Source: Gnetum montanum
Taxonomy: Eukaryota; Streptophyta; Gnetopsida; Gnetales; Gnetaceae
NCBI GenBank assembly: GCA_015680685.1
Contig: MNCI01036132.1
Location: 436,728 to 500,727, forward strand
Direction: 5' to 3'
DNA length: 64,000 nt
The number at the start of each line of letters is the position of its first letter. The first letter of the stretch is position 1. Positions 49,901-61,900 of this stretch are shown here, one piece after another. The notes below the pieces were generated by a model. The model made no database searches. It was not told the DNA's origin and worked only from the letters and a program-made list of their open reading frames with translations. A program made the position numbers and the translations under genes.

Positions 49901-52900
49901 CTCTCGTTGCTCCTCCTCCACCCTTTCCCTCTCAGCACTGCACTCTACCTCCTATCTAAGCTCCTCTTTGAGCTACTCCCTCAGAGAGTCCTTGAGTAAC
50001 GCACAATTGGCTAACTCTTATAGAGCCCAACACTTCTTAAGTTCTTTTTCTTGCTCAGCAAGTTGACACTCAGCCTGGTCCATCTAAAGCTCAAACTCAT
50101 GCTCCTGAGCTTCCCACTTGGATGTACCTTTCCTCTTTCCTGGCCTGGTCCACCACCTCCTCAATAGCCTTAGTTTGCATCTCGATCACTGCTCTACTTG
50201 GAGCAATGGCCATTGCTTTGGCCGTGGATTTTTCCACCTCGAGTTCCTGAAGTTTTGTTTGGGCATCTAGGACAACCCTTTCTAGCAACTTCGACATGAG
50301 AGGCAATTGCTCCCTTGTTGGGCCTTTTGCCAACGGCATCAAACACTTGGGTTCAGGGTTAGATTGAAATACAATCCCCATGCTGCTCAACCCTAGTTGC
50401 CTTCTCTTGTACAGTAACTGTAGTTTTGGCTGCAATAGCCTCATTGCCTTCCATAGCGTAAGAATCAAACCCAAATGATGGTCCCTCCGTTGCAGCCTCA
50501 ACGTTTCTTTAAAAAAAAATCTCAAGAAATTAACCTAGCCGCCTAACCTAAGGCACTTTAGAAAGCTGAAGTGGACCCCTTTCAACTTCCAAGCATTGCC
50601 AAACTAGACAAAGAAACGACCCACCAACTCTGTAGCCTCCTGCCATATTTGAGGTAGCGCAGACTTAGGCACCTGCCCACTAGTCATCTTGGGAATGGCC
50701 CCACTGAAAAAGCCTTGAGCATCTTGAAACCCATGATCCTGTGGGATATGATGTTCCCACAAGTAGGCAGAGAACAGGGCACATTGTCCCCTGAAATATT
50801 TGATCTTTGGGCAACTCGCAACAATTCCATCGTCCCTCAAAGCCAGGCACTACCCTTGAGCATGAGCCAGGTTTGGCCTTGACTTCCCTGCAACATCTAG
50901 CTTGATCGTTAGTCCCTCAAGATGGTCATTACCCACTTCTCTCTTGGCCCTTGCCACCTCGATATTTGCCCTTCCATCAACCTTTTGGCCCACCCTAGCC
51001 TACATTCCTTTGTTCATTGGGTGTCCATGGCATCTTGCTAGCGTCCATTCACTACTGGTAGGGGTCTTCGACCGAGCCCAACAATTTGTTGCTTGATGAT
51101 TAATTTTCTTGTAGATCGTGCATCCTTTGACGTGGGCTTTCTCCCCGTTTGTCGGAACCTGTGGTGGAAGATTTTCATACTTGACTTGGACCCTTTCCTC
51201 CCCCATCAGAAGGTCTAGAACCACTTATTGCACTTGGGCCCTAGATCCGAAAGACTGTCATACACAAAATCAGGTGTAACCCATCCAGTCCATTGATTTC
51301 TTCTGGAAGAAATTTGAGCTGTATTAATTCCAAAAAAGCTGTATATAGGTAGAGCTTGGGTCAGTGCAGCTGTTCCCATACCCCCAAAATGTAAGGCACT
51401 CTAGCCGTTTTGCCATGTAAGCCCGCTTACTGGCCACCTTCAAAAAAAGAAAAGAAAAAAAAAACGACCTCGTAGGCAAGTTCTATAGCCTTGCCCCATT
51501 CCCTACTCCTCCAGAACCTTGCAGGGTCCTGAACCCTGCACCCAACCATATGCCCCCATCCCCTATCCATTCCTTCGGGCACTAGTCACCTGCCCCTGAC
51601 CCCTTCCTAGTTTGTTTGGTAGTCAACCCCGTCCCTTTCACCAACCCCTTGCTCTCAGCCAACATGTGAGCTGTCGCGGTATTTGTCGCAGCCTATGTGA
51701 CGGTAGGGCTTGTGCTCATTTCCAACCGCTATTTGGTTATTGCAATGAGTTGTGTCAGCCCTGCCCAGTGTTCGGTAATTAGTCCTTCCATCCACTGCAG
51801 ATCCTGAATGCGCATGGAGGGAGCTTCCTTCCATGCCTCCTGCTATAGGTTTTCCCACTATGATTGCCACAAGGCCCTTTCTGCCATCCTTGCTTGGTCC
51901 ATTGCCCGGCGACACTCATCTGATAGATCCTGACCATCCATGGACTGTGCCAGCGCCCCCTCCCCATCAAACCCCTAGCCATGTTGCCCTGTCGGACTTG
52001 GTGTAACACCAGAGGCCTCACCTCTAGTGTCCTGCTGCTCCATCCTAGGTCCCAGCACCTTGCCACATCGTCGATGGTACACTAGTTTGGGTGTTGGCGA
52101 TTGGATTGGAGTGCTCGCGTGCCAGAGCATCATTATAACTCCTTGGTGTTGTCTAGGCCGCCTTTGACTCAATGACTCCCACAGGCATTGGGGCACATTA
52201 ATGGGGGCACAGTGTTGGATGTGTTTTAAGAACGCAAAATGAATCCCCACCAGCTTGTGGGGGTATCCGAATTGAACGAAGTATCTTTCGACTAGGATGA
52301 CCGCTTCCCTCCACATCCCTTGCAATGCTGATCTTTGGATATGGTTGTTGGTCGTCCTAGGGATTGCCCCTGGGAAGAATTCCATTGTGTCCGTTTGTGT
52401 TCGGACCACCGGCGCGATCACCTCCCCCTCCACTGCGACTCCTAAGGTAGCTACCAATGTTGGCATCGAAATAGTGATCCTCCTGCCCTTAAATGTTGTC
52501 TCATTGCCCTCCCAATTTTGGAAGAACTGCACGATAGATATCCCTTGTTCTCCTTCCATGCATTGCAAAAGCTCTACCCAACCCATCCGCTCAACCAAAG
52601 CCCACAATTCCACCTACACTGCAAACTCAGTCCAAGATGTTTCAAAAAGGAGCTTCTGTCCCATGGCCTCTGTGCTCTGGGTCCACAACCCCTGTAGTTC
52701 CTAGACCATCATCGTTGGCATGGACAATGCTTGCCCATGGAAAATTAACAAATTCTGGTGTTTCCACATCACCCACAGTGTGGTCAACTGTATGGAATCC
52801 TCTTGACAAGTGACAAGAGGGGAAAGATTGGCAGTTTGCAGACCACCACCGTGACCCTGCAACTGTAAATAAAGTGTTCCAATGTTTTTGGGGCATCATT

Positions 52901-55900
52901 ATAGCGAGGACATGTGGCCTCCACATGCATGCCCCTCTCCCTCAACGTAGTATGCAGCAGTAGATCCTGATGTTTTATTAGCCAGCCAAATACCTTTATC
53001 TTTTCAGGCAAGCAGCCTTTCCATACCTCTGCCCACCCACTCTCCGGTGGGTATTGGTGCTTCACTATTTCCCTAGGGTACTGCTCTAGCAGATCAGATT
53101 GCTCCATCGTCCTTTCATGCTAGCACAAGTTTTTGCAGAAGTGGGGGTTGCCCGCATGAGCTTCCTAGCCACAATACGAATAAACTCTCCAAAAAAACAT
53201 GCCAGGGTTTTCAGAAATGTCAGGGTCCACATTTCTAGAGGCAGATCCAACAACCAAGCCCATACCAGCGTCCTCGAGAAAAGCTTAGCATCTCTATGCA
53301 CCCTAGGTCACCATGGCGCAAGAGGCAACTCGTGGGCCCCATAAAATCAGGGTCCCCCATACAGAGTCTTGTCCCTGTCAGCCTCCAACGCTAAAATGAA
53401 AAGCAAACACTTGTTTGCTAAGCTCCTGACCTATAGTTGTTCCACTCCCCAAGTTGTGGTTGCCCATTGCCTGACCAGGTCTAACTTGGGTCTCATTCCT
53501 TCCAACACGAACTTACCAATGAGGTTAAGCTCCAAGATTTTCACCCCCTCATTGGGCGGATTACGAATCTTTAGCCTCATTACTCCCCCTTTCTTTTAAC
53601 ATGCATTGATACCGCCATCCAGCCACCTTTTCAACCTCGGATGCATCCAAAACACCTTACCCAAGATCCCCGAGCCTAATGTTGATCCCCACAAATCCTC
53701 CTCCATTCCCTTTGGGCCGTTCCTCACCCAAGTCACTTTCCCCTTCAGTCTTGTTGCTTCTTCATTGAGCCCACTCTCACTACCCTGTCCCCATAGCCCC
53801 ATGTCTGCCTTGCCTGGTCCTCCATTGCTTGTCCCACTAGCACCTCCGTTGAACTTCCTGCTTGTGCCTCCGCTTCTGGCTCTCCCACCTAAGTCTCTGC
53901 TCCCATCCATTCAATAATCCTAAAAATAGTTTTTGAAATTATCATTGTCCCTTGATTTTAGTCATAAATAGAACTTGATAGCCATTGTGGATTCTAGTCA
54001 TCAACAGACATTGCTTGCAGAAGTTCTTGTCTTCTCTTTTAGAATTTCCAATGAGCTACACTGTATCTGTGTACTATCTTCTCTTTAATCTTCACCCTAA
54101 ACATATTTTATGATTTAGATTTTCTTAAGTGGTTTTGAATTTTCATATTCTTCAACAAGTTTCTTTGAAATTTCATTTTGAGTTTCCTGTATGGAAAAAG
54201 TAAACAGTATCTTCACACATGACATGGTGTAAATCTTGTTTTGCTTCATACTTTTTTGTGTATCTTAGCTACAAGAAGCAGTGGTCTGTCCATTTCAATG
54301 AAATTATTGTTCACTGTGATTTTCTTGCTGTGTTGCCTCCATGCCTTCCATTGTAAAGTGGCTTGTTTCAAGTGCATCAAATGGACACAGCTTTTAGAGG
54401 CATTCCAAGTAGCTTGGATATCAGTAAAGAGTTCATGTAGGCCTTATTCATGTTAAATTTTTTTAAATGTTTTTTTTTTGTATTTTTATAATTTCAATAC
54501 ACTTCAGCTATAGTTTGATTTGTGTTTGTCAAACATGCATTGTGGCAATGGACCAAGGGATTTAGTTGACACTAGAGTAATAGCTTTGTATCATTCCAAT
54601 GTTCAAGTTTAGTTTCTGATGCTAATCTTCAACTAAAGTTTTAATAAAATAAATTATATTTTTATACATCAATTTTTATTGTAGGATGACAGGGATTCAT
54701 TCTTGATGATGGCATTGGATAGCTACCAAAGGTGTCTAATCACTGGAGAAAAGTACAACATAAGAGTGGTATAATTTTTCCATTTCTGGATTTCTAGAAA
54801 CGATCACTTCTTTAGATTTTTTGTTTACCCATTTTTTAAAGACATGAACAGACAGTCTTTTAAATTTAAAAAGAATCCTTATTATAAACATAGGGCTATC
54901 TAAGGTAAACTGATTTTTGAAAGCCTAATTACAGCACTAAATGCAAGTTCATGTTCCACTCCATAAGCTTTGTGACCGTAATTGAGAAGGCTACAATTGC
55001 AAAAAGTAACTCATAGAAAGCTTAAGTTAGTTGAAAGCTCAACTTACGGCTCAATTTTCTAGCTATGAAATGGTTGCAGCCAAATCGGCAATCAACAGAA
55101 GCTTTAATTGTTATATGAGCAAAAATCACATTGGACATAAATGCTGACCAAGGCTGCAAAAAAGATTTTACCTATCCTACTTCACATCAGGGTAGTACTC
55201 ACCCTTTAAGTTGAGGAAACAAACGTACTCGCCTAGGAGGTCGAACAGCGGCCAACAAAATTTCTAGCGTATTTTAAAGCAGAAGGCAGAGCCCAATCTC
55301 TTAATGGCCAGTGAAGACATGGCAGTTAGGCTTTTATGAGAATCCTTCCTTAGGGAGTCTGAGATAAGGGGAGATAGCATCTTTGGTAAGAGTAATCTGA
55401 ACAACACACCCCCACCACCAGGGCAATGCAAAAATGAACTTGTTTCTTGCTTTCCATAGAAGCCAGAGCACAATGGCAGTTGGAGAGTGCATGTGGAGTG
55501 CAATATGGGGCACAGAACCATAAGCATACCAAATATTCTTAGAGAAGAGGTAGAGCATAACAAAGTAATGCAAGAATTTGCGGCCTACATGGCAAAGGGG
55601 CTAGGTGGTGTTAATTAAAAGGCTTTGTTCACGGAAGAACACATGGACTAGGAGTGCTCCTTGGAAAATGAGGCAGACGAACATTTTATTCTTTTGTGTA
55701 ATCGTCCCCTCCAAAGCTTTCGCCAACCAGACATCAAGCTGTACTTTTGTTGTAAGACATTCCATAGGGTTGCATGCCCCCATCCTAAGGGGACTAGAGC
55801 CCAAGTATGTGAGCAAATAATTTGCCAGAGATGAGAATTATTGTTTTGTGCTGTCCACAATTAGTACTTTCCTCAAAGGATAGAATCCCACGATACTTCT

Positions 55901-58900
55901 TTAGTACCATTCTTGGAGGTTTGTTTAATGAGGCCCTAATGGCCAAGCATGAGAGAGTCCTCGAATGTCAGCACACCAAGCCCCCTTGGCAGCCTTTGGT
56001 CTCACAAATTCTTCCAGCAAACAAGATGCAGCTAGTTACCCCCTTTCCCACCCAACCAGATGAAATGTTTGATGATTTGCATAACTTTATCGATGACCCG
56101 CTTAGGCATAGAAGCAACTGAAGCAATGTATCTGGCCATAGTAGAGAGCATGGATGAAGCGAGGAGAACCTTTCCTTTGCTCATACGAAATCTAGATGTC
56201 TAATGCTCCACCCTAGACTGGACCCTTTGAATAAAGCAGGACCAAGTGTTATTTCAGTGCCAGGCATATATTGAAATCCCCAGATAGGAGTCTTCTTGGG
56301 TTCCTTGAGAGATTCCCAAAGTTCTATAGAATCTGCCATTCATAACCCCATCCATATGAATGATTCTGTTTCATTAAACCATTTTCAATTATTTCTTTTT
56401 ACGATTTGCAGCATATGGATCCTTGATCATTCTTTCTGGTTGATGTCAAGGTTCAGTGGGCTTTCAGAATGCAATCTGAGTCTAAATTGGTCCGTTAAAA
56501 ACATAATTCTTTTACCTTTTTGTGAACAAAAACCAACATAAGAAAGAGGTGTTGTTGCTGGCTATTTCCATTTCCTTTTTCCTTGATTTTTATTATTAGA
56601 GCATTCTTTTACCGATCAACAGTAGTTGATGCCTTGAGATAATTTTAAGTTTCTGACTACTGAATTACCATTTAAAGTTATGTTTAGAAATTGTTTATGC
56701 AGTGCAAATTATTTTGCAGATTATAGATATAACTCTGTTTGTACAGGTATTTCGCCTTGTTTCATTGTGGTTCAATCTGTCATCCAATCACCATGTTGTT
56801 GATTCCATGCTGCAGACAGTGGAGAAGGTTTGATTTAATACAAATGGAGATCAAACTGTTGAATGCATTTTTAGGCAGTTTGTCTTGCTAACATGCTTTC
56901 CACTGATACTGGTATGTAGGTTCAATCCTACAAATTTTTACCTCTGGTATATCAAATAGCATCAAGGATGTGTAGTTCCAAAGAAAATCAAAGTCATCAT
57001 AGTTTCCAGGTATGCATCCCAACTGACAGTTCATGCTGTTGAGAAAAGATTTTTGATGTTTCAGAAGATATTAAAGATATAGTCCATTGTGCTTTTTGAA
57101 TCACCACCTTTGTTTCAAAATATTCCTATCATTAAAATATATGTTGATGCGCTAAAAGTATCAATGTTGCAGTTTTCTCTGACATCCCTTGTAAAGAAAA
57201 TGGCCATTGACCATCCATATCATACTCTTTTACAGGTTTAGTTTTTTTTTCTCTTAATTTTTTTTTCACTTGATTGATCTGTTAGTTTTAAGTTTATTAC
57301 GTCATAAGCAACTCTCACTATTGGCCGCATATTTATTATTTCTATGGATCCTAAGTGAACATGCTAAATGACCAACGAATCGCATGATTACATCTCTAGC
57401 TTTTAGCCTTGGCAAATGGAGATCGTGTAAAAGAGAAGCAGAGAAACAAAAGTGCATTTGTAGTCGACTTGGACAAAAAGCATGCTGCTGAGGTCCTCAT
57501 ACATGATCTACAGTCCTTTCATGGTGCAGTTCTACGGCAGGTTCACGTTTAAGCTAACTCACTTGATTCTTTCCTTGATGTAAAAAAGATTGTTTATTTA
57601 AATTTTGAAGCGTACTCAAATTCATTATTTAATTAATTTCTAAGGACAGAAATTTACCATGATCAGATTTTATGATGTATAGCCTTCTAATACTGCATTC
57701 TTATAGAGCAGTTAAGAAACATTATTTGTTTTTATTGGATCTACTTCAATGAGATTTTTAAAATTCCTGCAATTCAAAACATTTTTGTATGCTGATACCA
57801 TTAATCCGTTAAGATAATTATATGCAACGAATTAGGGATAGTTCATTAAGTTCTTTAAAAGAAAATTGACAATGATGTGCTGTATGTGAGACGTTCATTC
57901 TTCATCAAAGTTCAAATTGGACCATGTGGTCAATAACTTCATCATCGTGTTTATCCTATCAATTAATGAGTTAACAGCTGTTGGTAATTTCACGATGATC
58001 AATTTCTATTGATCCTATCTTCTATGAGGAAGACAATCACCATCTTTTAGCATCTTTTTAAGATCAGAGTTAGAGGAGGCAATGGGATCTATGAAGGTTA
58101 GTAGAGTGCTAGAGCCTAATGGTTGGCCAGTGGAATTTTTTAAAGCTTTCATTGACATTTTGGGGGCGAATATCTTAGATGCCTTCAACACGATGCTAAG
58201 GTGGCAGCAAATAAGAAAGGAAATTAACTGTTCATGCATTGTGCTGATTCCAAAATCTACCAACCCCATAGATTTGTCACAATTTCGGCCTATAGGGATT
58301 TGCAATACCCTTCTCCATCTTTTCATTAAGATGTTGGTGGCCCGATTGGGCCCTATTATGCCATGGCTGGTGGGACCACACCAGACAAGTTTTGTCAAGG
58401 GCTGGTCCATCCATGATCAGATTCTATTGATGCAGGAAATTATACCTTCTCTCAAGGCTACAAGGTATCCTAGTATGTGTTTTAAATTAGACATTTCCAA
58501 AGCTTATGATACTATGTCTCGGGAGGCATTGAGGGAGATCATGCTAAAGAAAGGCTTTAATCTTGACTTTGTTAAGTTGTGTCTTCATATTCAATTGTCA
58601 GGGGCCTTCTCCTTGGATTTGGAAGGGAAGCTATGGGGGTTTTCTTTCTCTAGTAGGGGGTTAAGATAGCGAGACCTGCTGACGCCTTACCTCTTTATTC
58701 TGGTTATAGATACTATGCAGGCATATTGTGAGTTGGAGGCTGTAAGAGGTTGGGACATAGCCAGAATTAGGTGCTTGGTTGAGCATTACGCCAATGACAC
58801 CATTATTGTTACTAGGGCGGTGGTTCCACAGACTATGGCAATCAATAGACCACTGAAGCGCATGGGTGAAGCGCATGGGTGAGGAGATTGGACTAAAAAT

Positions 58901-61900
58901 AAATAGGGGAAAATCTGCTGTTGATCTGCTGAATACTAAGGCTAGAATTAACGGGGCGATCATACAACAACTGGGAGTTTTGCTTGGTTCTAATAAGGGT
59001 TCTTACTTAGGCCTGCCGATGTATGACTGGCATCAACAGCAGATGTGGGTGGGTCTCCTACAGAGGCCACAGAAATGGGTCGATCTTTGGATTTGCAGAT
59101 TTCTCACCCAGGCTGGGAGGGCTTTACTGGCTACATCAGTCTTGTAACATAATGCAACAATGTAATTATGACATTTTTGTTTATAAACAGTGAGTATAAG
59201 ACATAACTGTGTATCTAAGGGTGAACTATACACAGCAATTAGATATCAGTTACTATAATTTTTATGATCTACATACAGATCTACCTTACTAGATGTTCCT
59301 CTTCTTCAAAACTCTACAGGAAAGTGTATGACTTTTCAGTTATAAGTCATGTCTTAGTATAATATAGTTAGACATTTAGACTAATAAATATATCACATTG
59401 AGGTTGCTAATATCCTGAAATTATTAACACTGTCCTTCAAACTCAATGCAGAGCTTTGGATATTGTCATTCACAATTTGCTCAACTTCTGCAGGCTTATG
59501 TTTGTCACTTTATATCTAACTCAAACGATCATTTTAATACAGCTTCTATGATTGTTTCCACTAACAACTTATTTTGTTCCAGAAGCTTTAAATATTATAG
59601 TAATTTTGGAGAAATAAGATGTCTTGTTTGGATCCTATTGTTAAAAGCCATTTATGTTTAGGCACTACTACATATGAATTAATACTATTCTTCTTTTACA
59701 ATAAAGCAATATAGATAAATATAAACAACAATTAATGGCGGTTAATTCTATACAGCCTTTAACTAATCTATTAATGTTTCCTGGAAAGGCAAAAGGGAAC
59801 AAATAATTTGGATATCTGGAGGAAAGTTGTTCTTAAAGGACTTCAGTTATTGCATAATATGAACTAATCGAGATTAGATATAGAATAAATTGACTGCAAA
59901 CATTATAAGAAAGAAACAAACTTCATAATCTTCAAATAGCTAGCAATAGACTCCAAATTTTGTTATTGCACCATGTTTTAACAATCCACGCACAAACTGC
60001 TACCATTTCTTGTAAATATTTTGGCATCATAAAATGTTGATATATGGCCCAAACTATATTCCAAATTCAAACAGTTGCAGATTGATAGATAAAGCTATGG
60101 TAATCATCATTTCTTGCGTTTTTACAAAAATAGCATTTCTTTTTAGCCATCACGGTTCCTCTTTCATTCCTATCATTTTGTATCTATTTTGTTTTCTTTC
60201 CCACAAGGCATTAGCACAAAAAAATTTAACAATTCTACTTGCCGAAAAGTAACGACAGTCTTCTTAACTCCACTAGGACATGATCAATGTTCCAGTCTGT
60301 AAGCTTTAAAAAATAATGATAGTGGTAACATATGAAATGAAATAATGATGTCGTGGCACTAGTCTATTGCTTTCCTTGTAAATAAAAATTTTAACGAGGT
60401 AAGTTATAAAGACCTAGGCATTCAAATCACATTTTATCTATAACATTCCCGTTTCAAATATTGAATTGCATTGTGTATAATAAAGGTCTAAAACGGTGTC
60501 ATTGCATTATATTACAGGGTAGTTACACAGTTTCGCAGTGTTTATCTCTCAAATTTAGTCTATTTTTTATTTGCCAGTTCCAATTTCATGGGTGTTTTGG
60601 TGCAACAGATGACACAAATGGTAGAGCTGTACATTAAATTAGCAGAGCTTGAAACAAAAAAAGAGGTTTAAGTGCAGGATTTCTTTGTTCTTGTTGTTAT
60701 CCTTTTCATAGTGGATTTCACATTTTATACTCATAATTGTTTATTTAGTGCAGGATACAAAAAGAAAAATACCGTTGCCTAGAGACATACGGAGTGTTCG
60801 AAAGCTTGAGTTGGTATTAGAGATTGTATTTCTTTTTATTTATTTATTTATTTCTTTTTACTTCTAATAGCATTCTGTTTGTGTGTCATTTCCCAAGACC
60901 ATGAGTATTTGTATTGGCTTTGTGAACAAACGTTACGGTTAGTAAATGGTTATTTTTTCAGTGGAACAAAGTTCTTGCTAATGAACCTGTCTGTTGCTTA
61001 AGGATGCCTTTATGCACATCATTGTTTAGTTAGCTTAAAGGAATGTTCACTGTCTGATTTATTTGTTTTTGGTATTCACATATGGGACCTAAATCTTTCC
61101 GTCATTTCCGACTGCCAATCACCATACATTTTTACCGTTAATTTCCGCTATTTGACGTTCATGCTGCTGAAATTACTAATTTGCGTTTGATGAAATATTT
61201 CTTGTCTTGAGCATTAGTCTGCTCATGTTTATAAAACGAAAATCTTTTCCAGGTACCTGTGGTAACAGCAAATCTTCCAGTTAACCAGAGCTGCCAGTAC
61301 CGTGAAGGCTCTTTTCCATGTTATAGTGGCCTCTCTGACCACATTACGTAATGAGAGTCATTGCTTTGGTTTGCTTTTTTTATGTTTCAATATTTTGAAT
61401 CAGAAAACCATTAACATTTTTGGGACGATGTGTTTCTGTCCAGGGTAATGAATGGAATAAATGCACCCAAGGTAGTTGAATGCCATGGTTCTGATGGCCA
61501 TAGGTATCGGCAACTTGCAAAGTCTGGAAATGATGATCTTCGACAAGATGCTGTAGGTTACAGTTGAGGCATATCTTAAAACATCTAATTTGGTTGTGAA
61601 CCAATGTTCTCCTGCCATGAAAATGAAAATAACAGGACCTCAATGAACACTGTCTAATAAAACATTCTGTTCTGAATCTGGGACCTACCATTATGAACCA
61701 TGATGTTCTTTTTCTTCTGGAACCTAAAATGAAACAGACAACCAGAAAGCTTATGTTAATGCACTAAGAGTAAAGAATTTTGCACTTTCACAAGATATTA
61801 AAGTTCCAGAGACTTACAATTTTTAAATTCCTAAAGACTTCTCAATTATTAGTGATTGACCCACCGCATGGAACTTACTGAAACAGTTATTGTAGGATAC

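Larger units (their letters stand above)
49185..53915 (-). mobile_element. J-LINE deletion derivative (ORF1 joined to FFxNW), host of a nested copy
   Basis: From the right on the minus strand: ORF1 start [20 protein letters not shown] (53910), DUF4283-like core (53600-53110, [20 protein letters not shown]), an interrupting LINE (53100-51300), the ORF1 remainder (51290-50850), then without EN, RT or zinc finger the FFxNW domain (50840-50520, [20 protein letters not shown]), coiled coil (50300-49850), J-like module (49800-49600) and a long 3' UTR to a TTA/TAT-rich end near 49185. Confidence 0.72.

Noticed and set aside
53606-53917. Pro-rich + strand frame
   Set aside because: It is the antisense of another ORF1 start, open on both strands by composition.
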